Source: CAYVOX01 sp964453035
Lineage (GTDB): Bacteria; Chloroflexota; Anaerolineae; Anaerolineales; Anaerolineaceae
Length of the DNA stretch: 64,000 nucleotides
Assembly: GCA_964453035.1 (NCBI GenBank)
Contig: CAYVOX010000002.1
Coordinates: forward strand, 1-64,000
Direction of reading: 5' to 3'
The notes beneath the pieces are model-generated. The model saw only the letters and a program-made list of their open reading frames with translations, searched no databases and was not told the origin of the DNA. The position numbers and the translations under genes are program-made. Of the stretch, positions 1 to 9,372 are shown one piece after another. Position 1 is the stretch's first letter, and the number at the start of each line of letters is the position of its first letter.

Positions 1-7
1 GGACAGA

Positions 8-412
8 ATGGCAAAAATTACAAAAATGAACCATGTTGCAATTGCTGTGGCTGACCTGGAAGCAGCTTTACCCTTCTGGCGCGATGCGCTGGGCCTGAAA
101 CTGGATCACATTGAAGATGTTCCCAGCCAGAAAGCTACGGTAGCATTTTTGCCGGTAGGGGATACGGAGGTTGAACTGGTCAAACCCACCGCCGAGGATA
201 CCGGCGTTGCCAGGTTCATCGCCGAAAAAGGCGGGGGCATGCACCACCTGTGTTTTGAGGTAGATGATATCGAGGGGATGCTGGCGGTGCTCAAGGGCAA
301 GGGAGTGCGCTTGATTAACGAAACGCCCCTGGTTTTACCAGGCCGCAAGATGGCTTTTGTGCATCCCAAAAGCACCGGCGGCGTGCTGGTTGAGCTCTAC
401 CAACTCACTTAG
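8..412 (+). CDS. mce: Methylmalonyl-CoA epimerase
   Basis: 134 aa, the usual length for this single-domain enzyme of the vicinal-oxygen-chelate (glyoxalase) superfamily. The family interconverts (2R)- and (2S)-methylmalonyl-CoA, linking propionyl-CoA carboxylation to the B12-dependent mutase. Two beta-alpha-beta-beta-beta halves are visible. Candidate metal ligands are H9 (NHVAIAV), E56 (VELV), H79/H80 (MHHLCF) and E129 (VLVEL). The ATG lies 7 nt from the window edge, so any ribosome site or upstream partner gene such as mutase subunits cannot be seen. A cobalamin adenosyltransferase near 61.6 kb could supply the mutase cofactor, but it is far away and that link is inference. Confidence 0.9.
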   Translation: MAKITKMNHVAIAVADLEAALPFWRDALGLKLDHIEDVPSQKATVAFLPVGDTEVELVKPTAEDTGVARFIAEKGGGMHHLCFEVDDIEGMLAVLKGKGVRLINETPLVLPGRKMAFVHPKSTGGVLVELYQLT

Positions 413-430
413 GGAATAGTGTTCTAATAA

Positions 431-473
431 TTCAGGAAAGTGCCTTTGAAAATGGCCAGGGTACTTTCCTGAA
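431..473 (+). terminator. Hairpin, probable terminator of mce
   Basis: Perfect 11-bp arms TTCAGGAAAGT (431-441) and ACTTTCCTGAA (463-473). Flanking AATAA and TTATT can extend the stem past a bulge. No U-run follows, so it is either a weak intrinsic terminator or a stabilising 3' end. Confidence 0.5.
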
Positions 474-580
474 TGGTTATTAAACAGGGAATGGGTGCAA
501 CCAGAATGCGCCAGAGGTGGGCGGCACTTGGAAAACTCAATTTCTGGATGATAGTCACGAATTTTTACCGCTTTTGTCAT

Positions 581-600
581 ATTGTGAATAAAATCACAAT
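581..600. promoter_or_regulatory. CRP-type operator (TGTGA-N6-TCACA)
   Basis: ATTGTGA (581-587), a 6-nt spacer, then TCACAAT (594-600): a perfect palindrome that contains the exact CRP half-sites TGTGA and TCACA. Its centre (590.5) lies about 62 nt upstream of the start predicted from the -10 box at 641-646, the classic class I activator position. It precedes glycerol-3-phosphate oxidation genes. The binding protein is not in the window; a CRP/FNR-family regulator is inferred. Confidence 0.75.
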
Positions 601-616
601 TAGTCCCCTTTTTAAC

Positions 617-646
617 TGGACAAAAATCAAGTCATGCTGCTAGAAT
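617..646 (+). promoter_or_regulatory. Promoter of the glycerol-3-phosphate operon
   Basis: -35 TGGACA (617-622), 18-nt spacer, -10 TAGAAT (641-646); predicted start near 652-653. Both boxes are one mismatch from the sigma-70 consensus, and the promoter sits immediately downstream of the CRP-type palindrome. Confidence 0.65.
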
Positions 647-726
647 GATTCCGGCTGGAAGTCGGTTTAGTTCTGCTGGCCAGAAGTGGTTACGAATTTG
701 TAAAAAAACTCATTGCGGAGGATAAA

Positions 727-2208
727 ATGCAGGATGCTTATGACATCATTATCATCGGCGGAGGGGTGGTGGGGAGCATGGTTGCCCGCTTCCTCTCTCG
801 CTACAAGCTTTCCATTCTGCTGATAGAAAAAGATGCAGATATCGGCACCGGTGCAAGTTGTGCCAACTCAGCCATCGTTCACGCCGGTTACGACCCGCTT
901 CCCGGTACCCTGAAAGCCAAAATGAACGTTGCTGGAAACCCGATGTGGGACGCGCTGGCTGGAGAGCTCAACTTTCCGTTTGAGCGGCGCGGGGATTATG
1001 TAGTGGCGGTTGGAAAGAGCGAGCTGACCGGGCTTAAGCTGCTGCTGGAACAGGGCAAGAAGAACGGCGTGCCCGGCATGCACCTCATTTCCGCTGAGGA
1101 GATGCGCCACCGTGAACCCAATATCACCCCGCAGGTCAGCGGGGCCATCTGGGCTCCGACCGGGGGAATCTGTGATCCCTTCATGGTGACCATCGCGGCA
1201 GCTGAAAATGCTGTCCAAAACGGGGTGGAAATTCTGCTGGAAACGGAATTTCAGGATTTCATCCTGGACGGAAAACGCATCATTGGCGTCCGCACCAACC
1301 GGGGTGATTTTACCTGCCGCTGGGTGGTCAATGCGGCCGGGATTAACGCGGATATAGTGATGCATCGAGCGGGAATCCGACCCGAGTTCAAAATCACGCC
1401 GCGGCGCGGTGAATATTGCGTTTTTGACCAGGCGGAAATCAAGATTAATAACGTCCTTTTCCCCACGCCTTCGGCTGCCGGGAAGGGTATCCTGGTTACG
1501 ACGACCATCCACGGTAACACCATCATTGGCCCCAATGCCCAGACGTTGACGGATAAGGAAGATCGCGCTACCAGTCCCGAAGGTGTTGATGAAATCTGGC
1601 AGGGGGCGCGCAAGCTCGTTCCGGCGCTGCAACCAAAGCACGTGATTGCCATGTTCGCGGGATTGCGGGCTTACGGCAATGCGGCGTGCGATGATTGCAT
1701 GATCGAATATGCACACGATTTCATCATCGAAGTTCCCCGGCAGGTACGCGGGCTGGTTAACCTGGGAGGGATTGAATCACCAGGGTTGACCTCCGCGCCG
1801 GCAATTGCTCAGCGGGTGGTGGATTTACTAAAAGATGCCGGCGAGCCGTTGAAGGAGAAAAGAGGCTGGCAGCCGATCCGCCCACCTCGCCCGCGCTTCC
1901 GCGACCTGACGCACGCCGAGCAAGCCCACCTTGTGGCTGAAGATCCGCGTTACGCGCGGGTGATTTGCCGCTGCGAAATGGTGACGGAAGGCGAAATTGT
2001 CCGAGAAATCCATTCCCCCATTCCCGCCCACACCTATGACGCCATCAAGCGCCGCACGTGGCTGGGGACGGGGCGCTGCCTGGGCTCATTTGATATGCCG
2101 CGCGTTACAGCGATTTTAGCCAGGGAACTGGGCGTTTCACCCCTGGAAGTTACCAAAAAGGGTGAGGGGTCAGGTTTCCTTGTGCGCACAACGAAGGAGG
2201 TGGCGTAA
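727..2208 (+). CDS. GlpA-like FAD-dependent glycerol-3-phosphate dehydrogenase
   Basis: 493 aa. It begins with the dinucleotide-binding motif IIIIGGGVVGS (about residues 7-17) of the DAO/GlpA family. A C-terminal BFD-like [2Fe-2S] domain (about 410-465) follows, as in anaerobic GlpA. The probable reaction is sn-glycerol-3-phosphate to dihydroxyacetone phosphate, with electrons passed to the next two products. C414, C416 and C451 match the BFD cysteines, but the expected fourth cysteine is aspartate (D456, in GRCLGSFD). GGAGG precedes the ATG, and the stop overlaps the next start by one base (TAATG), implying translational coupling. Thermotoga carries a similar trio (TM1432-1434) near glpK. 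L-2-hydroxyglutarate oxidase-like activity is a less likely alternative. Confidence 0.82.
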   Translation: MQDAYDIIIIGGGVVGSMVARFLSRYKLSILLIEKDADIGTGASCANSAIVHAGYDPLPGTLKAKMNVAGNPMWDALAGELNFPFERRGDYVVAVGKSELTGLKLLLEQGKKNGVPGMHLISAEEMRHREPNITPQVSGAIWAPTGGICDPFMVTIAAAENAVQNGVEILLETEFQDFILDGKRIIGVRTNRGDFTCRWVVNAAGINADIVMHRAGIRPEFKITPRRGEYCVFDQAEIKINNVLFPTPSAAGKGILVTTTIHGNTIIGPNAQTLTDKEDRATSPEGVDEIWQGARKLVPALQPKHVIAMFAGLRAYGNAACDDCMIEYAHDFIIEVPRQVRGLVNLGGIESPGLTSAPAIAQRVVDLLKDAGEPLKEKRGWQPIRPPRPRFRDLTHAEQAHLVAEDPRYARVICRCEMVTEGEIVREIHSPIPAHTYDAIKRRTWLGTGRCLGSFDMPRVTAILARELGVSPLEVTKKGEGSGFLVRTTKEVA

Positions 2209-3485
2209 TGGCGTTCAAAGAGATTTATGATGTGGTGGTGATTGGCAGCGGTCCGGGCGGACTGGCGGCGGCGATCGCTGCCAAAAAGCGCGGCGCTGAG
2301 GATGTGCTCATCATCGAGCGCGATGTTGAGCTGGGCGGCATTTTGCTGCAATGCATTCACAACGGGTTTGGCCTTGAACTGCTCAAGCAGGACCTTCCCG
2401 GCCCGAGTTACGCGGAGCGTTTTGCCAAAGAAGCGCTGGCTGCGGGCGTTGAGGTGACTCTGGATACCATGGTGATTGATATCACCCCTCAAAGGCGCAT
2501 TTTTGCCACCAGCAAGCGGCATGGCATTATTGATATCCAGGCGCGCGCCATCGTTCTCTCGATGGGTTGCCGTGAACGCACCCGCGCTCAGATTCGCATA
2601 CCCGGGACGCGGCCTTCAGGCGTCTATACGGCAGGAACCGCTCAGCGCTGGGTAAACGTGGAAGGATTCATCCCCGGCAATAAATTCGTCATCCTGGGCT
2701 CAGGGGATATTGGCATGATTATGGCGCGCCGCCTGACGCTTGAAGGCGCAAAAGTGGAGCGCGTTCTGGAGGTGATGCCTTACCTGACCGGCTTGACGCG
2801 CAATTACGTGCAATGCCTGATGGATTATGACATCCCGCTGCAGTTGCGCCACACGGTTAAACGCATCATCGGACAAAAACGGGTTGAAGCGATTGAATCC
2901 GTGCAGGTGGATGAGAAATGGCAACCCATCAAGGGCACCGAAGAAATTATTCCGTGCGATACACTGCTGCTCTCCGTTGGCCTGATCCCGGAAAACGAAC
3001 TCAGCCGCAAAGCCGGGGTGCTGATAGACCCCATCACGGCCGGGCCGTTTGTGGATGACCGCTTTGAGACCAATGTGCCCGGCATTTTTGCGGCCGGTAA
3101 CGTGGTGCATGTTTACGACCTGGTGGACTGGGTGACCGAGGCTGGTTTTGTGGCAGGGGATAACGCGGCTCGCTTTGCGCTGACGGAGCGGAGGAAAGAA
3201 ATTCGCCACATTCCGCTGGTGCCGGGCGCTTATGTGCGCTACATCGTCCCGCAAACCCTGTTCAAGGACAGCCTGACAGAAGGCGACGTGCGCCTGCAAC
3301 TACGCGTGAAGGAGCCGATCGAATCGCCGGTCTGGGTTGAGGTACACAATGAGGAGCGCATGGTGATGCGCAAGGCGGAACCCTATGTGAGGCCGGGCGA
3401 GATGGTGACGGTTGTGCTCACCCCCAAGCATTATGAGGACTGCGAGGTTTCTAACAAGCTGATTGTCAGCGTGGTAAAGCGCTAG
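2208..3485 (+). CDS. FAD/NAD(P)-binding oxidoreductase, partner of GlpA-like protein
   Basis: 425 aa with two nucleotide-binding folds: VVVIGSGPGG near residue 13 (FAD) and FVILGSGDIG near residue 161 (probably NAD(P)H). A late GIFAAGN motif is typical of the pyridine-nucleotide-disulphide oxidoreductase family. A conserved-looking CIHNGFG segment follows the first fold. It is coupled to the upstream gene by TAATG and followed after 9 nt by the DUF1667 gene. It probably fills the electron-transfer role of GlpB, moving electrons from the GlpA-like subunit to NAD(P) or another acceptor. The exact acceptor cannot be read from sequence. Confidence 0.8.
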   Translation: MAFKEIYDVVVIGSGPGGLAAAIAAKKRGAEDVLIIERDVELGGILLQCIHNGFGLELLKQDLPGPSYAERFAKEALAAGVEVTLDTMVIDITPQRRIFATSKRHGIIDIQARAIVLSMGCRERTRAQIRIPGTRPSGVYTAGTAQRWVNVEGFIPGNKFVILGSGDIGMIMARRLTLEGAKVERVLEVMPYLTGLTRNYVQCLMDYDIPLQLRHTVKRIIGQKRVEAIESVQVDEKWQPIKGTEEIIPCDTLLLSVGLIPENELSRKAGVLIDPITAGPFVDDRFETNVPGIFAAGNVVHVYDLVDWVTEAGFVAGDNAARFALTERRKEIRHIPLVPGAYVRYIVPQTLFKDSLTEGDVRLQLRVKEPIESPVWVEVHNEERMVMRKAEPYVRPGEMVTVVLTPKHYEDCEVSNKLIVSVVKR

Positions 3486-3494
3486 GAGGTACAC

Positions 3495-3863
3495 ATGGAA
3501 GAATTGACTAAAATCATCTGCATCACCTGCCCTAAAGGCTGTTCATTGGATGTGACCCGTGATGGCACCACGGTGCTTAAGGTTGAAAAAGGAGGGTGTA
3601 AACGCGGCGCCGAATACGCTCAGCGCGAGTTGATTGACCCGCGCCGCATGGTTGCATCCACAGTGCGCGTGCGCGGTGGGCTGCATCCCCTGGTGCCGGT
3701 GTTTACGCAAACGCCTTTCCCCAAGCCGCGTATCCGCGAGCTGCTGGCAGAATTGCGCAAGGTAGAACTGGCTGCTCCGGTGCAGGGGGGCTCGGTGGTG
3801 CTGGCTGACGTGCTGGGCACGGGGATTAACATCATTGCCAGCCGGGATATGCCCGCAGGATAA
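3495..3863 (+). CDS. DUF1667 Fe-S protein
   Basis: 122 aa, DUF1667 family. Four cysteines near the N-terminus (C9, C12, C16 in CITCPKGC; C35 in KGGCKRG) look like ligands of one Fe-S cluster. A strong AGGAGGT ribosome site lies in the 9-nt gap after the previous gene. It is the third gene of the GlpA-like operon and may act as the electron-transfer subunit in place of the larger membrane-bound GlpC. No membrane segment is visible. A bidirectional terminator follows. Confidence 0.8.
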   Translation: MEELTKIICITCPKGCSLDVTRDGTTVLKVEKGGCKRGAEYAQRELIDPRRMVASTVRVRGGLHPLVPVFTQTPFPKPRIRELLAELRKVELAAPVQGGSVVLADVLGTGINIIASRDMPAG

Positions 3864-3893
3864 ACGTAAAAGGCTGATTAAATCAAATCAAAA

Positions 3894-3924
3894 ACGGAGC
3901 TGCCCTTGGGCAGCTCCGTTTTTT
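3894..3924. terminator. Bidirectional terminator
   Basis: 12-bp perfect stem ACGGAGCTGCCC / GGGCAGCTCCGT (3894-3905, 3908-3919), A-run before and T-run after. It serves both the DUF1667 gene (+) and the MFS gene (-), which converge here. Confidence 0.92.
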
Positions 3925-3931
3925 AAAGGGG

Positions 3932-5224
3932 TTATTCAGGGAGCATGGCCTGCTCTTCGGTTTCAGCGACGTGGATACCCTCGCGCTCGTTGACGCGAGT
4001 CAACAGCAACCCGCCGAGGATGAAGAAGATGACCAGGGAGATAATTCCAACTCGCCCGCCGCCCAGCCACTGCGTTGCCAGGCCAAAGACCAGCGGGCCA
4101 ACCATGCCGGCCACTTTTTCGCTCACGCCAAAGAAGCTGAAGAACTCAGCGGATTGGCTTTTGGGCAACATGCGGCTGAAGAGCGAGCGCGATAAAGCCT
4201 GGCTGCCGCCTTGCACGGTTGCCACCGCAAAGCCCAGCAACCAGAAGTGCAGTTCCTGCATCATAAAGTAACCGGCGATGGCGATGAGGGTGTAAATAGC
4301 CAGGCTCAGGTAGATGGCTCGCTTGGTGCCCATCTTCTTGGCCAGCCATCCGAACAAGAACGCGAACGGCATGGCGACGAACTGCACCATCAGCAGCGTG
4401 CCAATCACGGTAGTGTCGCTGAACTGCAATTCCTTGCCGTAAATGCTGGCCATGGTGATGATAGTGCCGATTCCGTTGTTATACAGCCAGTAAGCCACCA
4501 GGAACTTGAACACCTCTCTGTACTTGCGAATCTGGCTGAAGGTGTGGCCCAGGCGTTTGAAGCTGCCTGCAATTGGACTCATCTTTTCTTCGCCGCTCAG
4601 CACGCGCCGGGGAGGCTCTGGTACATTGCGCCACAGCGGGATGGTGAACACCAGCCACCAGACGGCTACCGTGAGGAAGGAGAGGCGCGTCATCAGGCCC
4701 TGCATTTCGGAGGGCGGCAGCATAATCATGGCGAGGTTGACGGCTAAAAGAATACCTCCGCCCAGGTAACCCATGGCGTACCCGCGGGAAGAGACCTGGT
4801 CAATCTCGTCCGGGCGGGCAATGTGCGGAAGGAGCGAGTCATAAAAGACGATGGAGCCTGAAAAACCCAGCGCCGCCACGATGTAAAAGACGGATGCCAG
4901 GAGGTAATCTCCGCTTTGAATGAAAAACAGCGCAACGGTTCCAACCACCCCCATGATGACGAACGCGGTCAGGAATTTCTTCTTGGCGCCGCTCAGGTCC
5001 GCCATGGCGCCGAGGATGGGGCCGATGATAGCCACCAGCAGCAGAGAGATGGTGGTGGTGTAGGCCCATGCGGCGGTGCGCATGTTGGGCTCCAGGTTGG
5101 CGGCGGCAACGTTGGCGTAATAGACCGGTAAGACGGCAGCCATGACGGTGGTGACAAAGGCTGAATTGGCCCAGTCATACATCGCCCAGGCGCGGATAGC
5201 GCGTTTATGCTTTTGCTCTTCCAT
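3932..5224 (-). CDS. MFS transporter, UMF1 / Atg22-like family
   Basis: 430 aa with about 12 hydrophobic segments. The N-terminus AWAMYDWANSAF is the hallmark of the UMF1 (unknown major facilitator 1) family, related to vacuolar effluxer Atg22. Substrate unknown; export of amino acids or other small molecules is a guess from the eukaryotic relatives. The start at 5224 is preferred because AAAGGA precedes it. A longer reading from 5272 adds 16 residues without a ribosome site. On the minus strand a TATAAT lies at 5260-5255, but I see no good -35. It converges on the DUF1667 gene across a shared terminator. Confidence 0.87.
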   Translation of the reverse strand: MEEQKHKRAIRAWAMYDWANSAFVTTVMAAVLPVYYANVAAANLEPNMRTAAWAYTTTISLLLVAIIGPILGAMADLSGAKKKFLTAFVIMGVVGTVALFFIQSGDYLLASVFYIVAALGFSGSIVFYDSLLPHIARPDEIDQVSSRGYAMGYLGGGILLAVNLAMIMLPPSEMQGLMTRLSFLTVAVWWLVFTIPLWRNVPEPPRRVLSGEEKMSPIAGSFKRLGHTFSQIRKYREVFKFLVAYWLYNNGIGTIITMASIYGKELQFSDTTVIGTLLMVQFVAMPFAFLFGWLAKKMGTKRAIYLSLAIYTLIAIAGYFMMQELHFWLLGFAVATVQGGSQALSRSLFSRMLPKSQSAEFFSFFGVSEKVAGMVGPLVFGLATQWLGGGRVGIISLVIFFILGGLLLTRVNEREGIHVAETEEQAMLPE

Positions 5225-5390
5225 GTGAAGTCCTTTCCCTGACAGAATAGATTTATTATAGCCACGCTTCACAAAAGGGGGGCGAGATTTTACCCGGGCT
5301 TCGCCTGATATTTTGATTATTGGCGGCTTTGGGATTATAATTTTTAGTCCATCTTGCTTCCGAAAGGTTCAATTTGGATTAAATGGATGC

Positions 5391-5417
5391 TTGAAAATAA
5401 AACAAATGTGCTATAAT
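5391..5417 (+). promoter_or_regulatory. uvrA promoter with extended -10
   Basis: -10 TATAAT (5412-5417) preceded by TGC, giving an extended -10. TTGAAA (5391-5396) lies 15 nt upstream, slightly short. Predicted start near 5424, about 24 nt before the ATG. No LexA/SOS box of recognisable type is seen. Confidence 0.65.
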
Positions 5418-5447
5418 CAGTTCATCCCACCCAACGAGTAGAATACT

Positions 5448-8345
5448 ATGTCTCAAAATGTGATTAGAGTGGTTGGCGCGCGCCAGCATAACCTGAAAAA
5501 CATCACCGTCGAGATCCCTCGCGATAAATTTGTGGTCATCACCGGGCTTTCGGGCTCGGGGAAGTCTTCCCTGGCCTTTGATACCATCTTCGCTGAAGGC
5601 CAGCGCCGCTACGTTGAATCTCTTTCCGCCTATGCGCGGCAATTCCTGGGGCAAATGACTAAGCCGGATGTTGATTATATTGACGGTCTCTCGCCGGCAG
5701 TTTCCATTGACCAGAAGGCCACCAGCCATAACCCGCGCTCAACCGTGGGCACGGTAACGGAGATTTATGATTACCTGCGCCTGCTTTTTGCGCGTGTGGG
5801 CATCCCTCACTGCCCGGTGTGCGGGCGCGAGGTGGTGAAGCAATCGGCGCAGGAGATTGTTGACCGCCTGGAAGAGCTGCCAGCCGGAACCCGTCTCATC
5901 ATCCTTGCGCCGGTGGTACGGGCGCGAAAAGGTACCTACCAGGCGGTGTTTGATGAGGTCCGCAAGGCCGGTTTTGTTCGTATTCGCGTGGATGGAACGT
6001 TATATAACCTGGATGACGAGCAGGAAATTCAGCTTGACCGCTACAAAATTCATACGATTGAAGCGGTGGTTGACCGCCTGGTGATTGGCAAAGCTGAAAA
6101 TGATGAAGAAGCCCGAACTTTTCGGTCACGCCTGACCGATTCGGTGGAGACTGCCTTAAAAGTGGGCGAGGGCTACCTGACGGCGCAGAATTTATCCGTT
6201 GAACCTCCCGTGGACCTGTTCTATTCGGAGCACCTGGCGTGCCCGGAACACGGCGTGAGCCTGCCTGAAATTGAACCGCGCACTTTTTCATTCAACACCC
6301 CGCATGGGGCATGTCCTGAATGCCAGGGCCTGGGCAGTAAACTGGAAATTGACCCGGAACTCATCATCCCGGATGCTGACCGGTCCTTGAATGAGGGGGC
6401 TATCGCGGCGCTGGAATGGAGCAATGCGCGCGAACAGGGGGGGTATTACTGGCAATACCTTGAGGCAGTGGCCTCTCAGTATCACATCAACATGGATGCG
6501 CCAGTGCGAACGCTCTCGCCTGAAAAGCTTGATCTTGTGCTTTTTGGGACGAAGGGCAAAGAGGTGAAAATCCATATTCAGCGCGAGGACCGCCAGGCGA
6601 CCTTTAACGCCGCCTTCGAAGGCGTGATCCCCAACCTGGAACGCCGCTTCAGAGATACCAACTCGGAATACATCCGGGCAAAAATCATGGAATACATGAG
6701 CGACCGGCCCTGCCCGGCCTGTCAGGGAAAACGCCTGCGGCCTGAGGCGCTGGCGGTGACGGTCAACGATGCCAACATTGTTGAGGTGACCAACTGGGCG
6801 GTGGCGCGCACCCTGGAGTGGGCAGCCAGCCTGGCTGGTAAAGAAACCACCCTCTCCTCGCGAGAGCAGGCCATCTCTGAGCGGATTCTCAAGGAGATTG
6901 TTGCCCGGCTGGGTTTTCTGGTCAATGTTGGCCTCGACTACCTGACCCTGCGCCGGTCGGCTGCATCCCTTTCCGGCGGAGAGGCTCAGCGCATTCGCCT
7001 GGCGACCCAGATTGGCTCTCGCCTGATGGGGGTGTTGTATGTGCTGGATGAACCTTCGATTGGCCTTCACCCAAGGGATAACACCCGCCTGCTTGAGACG
7101 CTCAAGAGTTTGAGGGACCTGGGCAACACGGTGCTGGTGGTGGAGCATGATGAGGAAACCATCCGCAGCGCAGACTGGATTTTGGACCTGGGTCCTGGAG
7201 CCGGGGAGCACGGCGGGCGTGTTGTGGCGGAGGGGCCGCTGGAAGCCATCCTGGCTAATCCCAACTCGCTCACGGGAGCGTATTTATCGCGGCGGTTGCA
7301 GGTGCCTATGCCTGCCAAACGCCGGGAAGGCAACGGCAAGCATTTACGCATCGTTGGGGCGCGGGCCAATAACCTCAAGAACCTCACTGTAGATATTCCT
7401 CTCGGAAAGCTGGTGTGCATCACGGGCGTCTCAGGCTCGGGAAAATCTACTCTGATGGTGGATATCCTCTACAAGTCACTGGCGCGCGAGCTGCACGGCG
7501 CCCACACGCTGCCCGGTGAATTTGACCGCATTGAGGGTTTGGAATACCTCGATAAGATTATCAATATTGACCAGTCACCCATTGGGCGCTCGCCGCGCTC
7601 GAACCCCAGCACCTACACAGGAATGTTTGATGAAATTCGCAACCTGTTCACGGAGCTGCCGGAGAGCAAGATGCGCGGTTACAAGGCAGGTCGCTTTTCG
7701 TTCAACGTCCACGGCGGGCGGTGCGAAGCCTGCCAGGGGCAGGGTCAACTGCGCATTGAAATGCAGTTCCTGCCAGATGTTTATGTGCCCTGCGATGTGT
7801 GCCACGGGGCGCGCTTTAACCGCGAGACGTTGCAGGTACATTTTAAAGGGCTGTCCATTTCGGACGTGCTGGATTTGACGGTTGAATCAGGGCTAGAGGT
7901 ATTCGGCGCGTTTCCGAGCATTGTAACCAAGCTGCGCACGCTGTTCGATGTGGGGTTGGGATACATCCGCATTGGACAACCCGCCACCACGCTTTCGGGG
8001 GGCGAGGCGCAGCGCATCAAACTTGCCAGGGAGCTCTCGCGCCGCGCAACCGGAAAAACGCTGTATGTGCTGGATGAACCTTCGGTGGGCTTGCATGCCG
8101 CGGATGTGCACCTGCTCATTGAAGTGCTGCAGCGCCTGGTTGAAACTGGAAATTCGGTCTTGATTATTGAGCACAATCTGGATATTATCAAAACGGCGGA
8201 TTACATCATTGACCTGGGACCTGAAGGCGGAGACCGCGGCGGGCTTCTGCTGGCTTACGGCACGCCGGAGGAAATTTGCAACGTCAGCCAATCCTACACC
8301 GGTCAGTTTCTCAAGGATTACATGCGCGATTTTCATGTGGATTAG
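5448..8345 (+). CDS. uvrA: Excinuclease ABC subunit A
   Basis: 965 aa, full length. This is the damage-recognising ATPase of nucleotide excision repair, which loads UvrB. It has two ABC modules, each with Walker A (GLSGSGKSS near residue 33; GVSGSGKST near 660) and signature LSGGEAQRI (near 505 and 850). Zinc-module CxxC pairs include [12 protein letters not shown] and the C-terminal CEACQGQG / CDVC. It is transcribed alone, with neighbours unrelated to repair. Confidence 0.97.
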   Translation: MSQNVIRVVGARQHNLKNITVEIPRDKFVVITGLSGSGKSSLAFDTIFAEGQRRYVESLSAYARQFLGQMTKPDVDYIDGLSPAVSIDQKATSHNPRSTVGTVTEIYDYLRLLFARVGIPHCPVCGREVVKQSAQEIVDRLEELPAGTRLIILAPVVRARKGTYQAVFDEVRKAGFVRIRVDGTLYNLDDEQEIQLDRYKIHTIEAVVDRLVIGKAENDEEARTFRSRLTDSVETALKVGEGYLTAQNLSVEPPVDLFYSEHLACPEHGVSLPEIEPRTFSFNTPHGACPECQGLGSKLEIDPELIIPDADRSLNEGAIAALEWSNAREQGGYYWQYLEAVASQYHINMDAPVRTLSPEKLDLVLFGTKGKEVKIHIQREDRQATFNAAFEGVIPNLERRFRDTNSEYIRAKIMEYMSDRPCPACQGKRLRPEALAVTVNDANIVEVTNWAVARTLEWAASLAGKETTLSSREQAISERILKEIVARLGFLVNVGLDYLTLRRSAASLSGGEAQRIRLATQIGSRLMGVLYVLDEPSIGLHPRDNTRLLETLKSLRDLGNTVLVVEHDEETIRSADWILDLGPGAGEHGGRVVAEGPLEAILANPNSLTGAYLSRRLQVPMPAKRREGNGKHLRIVGARANNLKNLTVDIPLGKLVCITGVSGSGKSTLMVDILYKSLARELHGAHTLPGEFDRIEGLEYLDKIINIDQSPIGRSPRSNPSTYTGMFDEIRNLFTELPESKMRGYKAGRFSFNVHGGRCEACQGQGQLRIEMQFLPDVYVPCDVCHGARFNRETLQVHFKGLSISDVLDLTVESGLEVFGAFPSIVTKLRTLFDVGLGYIRIGQPATTLSGGEAQRIKLARELSRRATGKTLYVLDEPSVGLHAADVHLLIEVLQRLVETGNSVLIIEHNLDIIKTADYIIDLGPEGGDRGGLLLAYGTPEEICNVSQSYTGQFLKDYMRDFHVD

Positions 8346-8529
8346 CCAATTAATTGAGTATGGGGTCTTGTCTAAGCCGAAATATCAGCGCGGGATTGGG
8401 TTAAACCTCGCTGATTCGGTGATTTTCAGGTAGAATGTTCAAAAGGAAATGAAGTGCCGGTTCTTTTACCCTATCTTCATGTGACCCAGAGGATAGAACG
8501 ACAGACTCTAACATTCAGGAAAAATTACA

Positions 8530-9285
8530 ATGACCAAAAGTTCACCTCAAGATGTGATTGAATCATACAAAAAGCGGCAAAAGATGATGCCGTATTTAGT
8601 GGGAGGACTGGCTGTTGCGCTGGTTGTGATTGGCGTCATCATCCTGCTGCTGGCGCTGAATGGGGGGCGCTTATTCACCCCTCCTACGGCTACCCCAACG
8701 CCCACCCACACGCCGACGGCTACCAAAGCCCCCACAGCCACGCCCATCCCTCCAACGGCTACGCTGACCGCTACCATGACGGTTTCACCCACAATCACCC
8801 CCACACCAACTGCAACCGGTCCGTTTGAATATACCGTGCTGGCCAATGACAACTGCTGGGATATCGCGGTTAAGTTTAAGGTGGAAGTCACGGTTTTACT
8901 GGCGATTAACAATTTTGCTCCGGGTACCTGCCCGATTGTTCCTGGCCAGAAAATCATGATTCCGGCCGCGGGTCAAACGCTGCCCACGCCCACCCCGGTG
9001 GATGTCTCCAAGCTGACCCCGGGCTTCCTGCTTGAATACTACGTGCAACCCAATGACACCTTGCGCGGCATCGCCCTGCTGTTCTACAGCACAGAAGATG
9101 CCATCATCAAGCAGAATAATATCGTTGACCGCAATTTGATTTCGGTCGGGCAGAAATTGCTTATCCCGGTGAATATTGCCACGCCGGTGCCCACGCTGGC
9201 ACCGACCAGCACTTCAGCTACCAAAGTAGCAACCTCCACACCGGTGCCGCCGACTGCAACCCTCACCGCAACGGCGACCAAGTAA
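8530..9285 (+). CDS. Membrane-anchored double-LysM protein
   Basis: 251 aa. A short cytoplasmic N-terminus is followed by one membrane segment (about 22-45), a Thr/Pro-rich linker (about 55-95), a LysM domain (about 98-147), a short PTP linker, a second LysM domain (about 165-215) and another Thr/Pro-rich tail. LysM binds N-acetylglucosamine polymers, so it is probably held on the outer face and bound to peptidoglycan. No catalytic domain is present. AGGA lies about 9 nt before the ATG. It is the first of a run of exported proteins and has its own terminator. Confidence 0.82.
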   Translation: MTKSSPQDVIESYKKRQKMMPYLVGGLAVALVVIGVIILLLALNGGRLFTPPTATPTPTHTPTATKAPTATPIPPTATLTATMTVSPTITPTPTATGPFEYTVLANDNCWDIAVKFKVEVTVLLAINNFAPGTCPIVPGQKIMIPAAGQTLPTPTPVDVSKLTPGFLLEYYVQPNDTLRGIALLFYSTEDAIIKQNNIVDRNLISVGQKLLIPVNIATPVPTLAPTSTSATKVATSTPVPPTATLTATATK

Positions 9286-9330
9286 GAGCGCTTTCACCGG
9301 CGCTTGCCAGGATTTGGATTCATCAAATTC

Positions 9331-9366
9331 AGGGGTTTTGGCAGTTCAACTGCCAGAACCCCTTTT
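9331..9366 (+). terminator. Terminator between LysM and propeller genes
   Basis: 16-nt inverted repeat with one G-T wobble (9331-9346 / 9348-9363) followed by TTTT. It ends only 6 nt before the ATG at 9373, so it either isolates the LysM gene or attenuates the next one. Confidence 0.85.
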
Positions 9367-9372
9367 GCTAAA

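Larger units (their letters stand above)
413..726. other. 314-nt intergenic regulatory region
   Basis: No credible coding sequence. From left to right it holds an inverted repeat that probably ends the epimerase transcript (431-473), an unassigned stretch of about 100 nt, a perfect CRP-type palindrome (581-600), a promoter (617-646) and a leader of about 74 nt with a good ribosome site (GGAGG) before the ATG at 727. Confidence 0.7.

Noticed and set aside
868..1716. 282-aa open frame on the minus strand inside the GlpA-like gene
   Set aside because: It is antisense to a well-supported coding gene, has no family features and no ribosome site; explained by codon bias of the real frame.
8547..8957. 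Val/Ala/Gly-rich minus-strand frame opposite the LysM gene
   Set aside because: It is the complement of the Thr/Pro repeat linker; low complexity in the reverse frame is expected.
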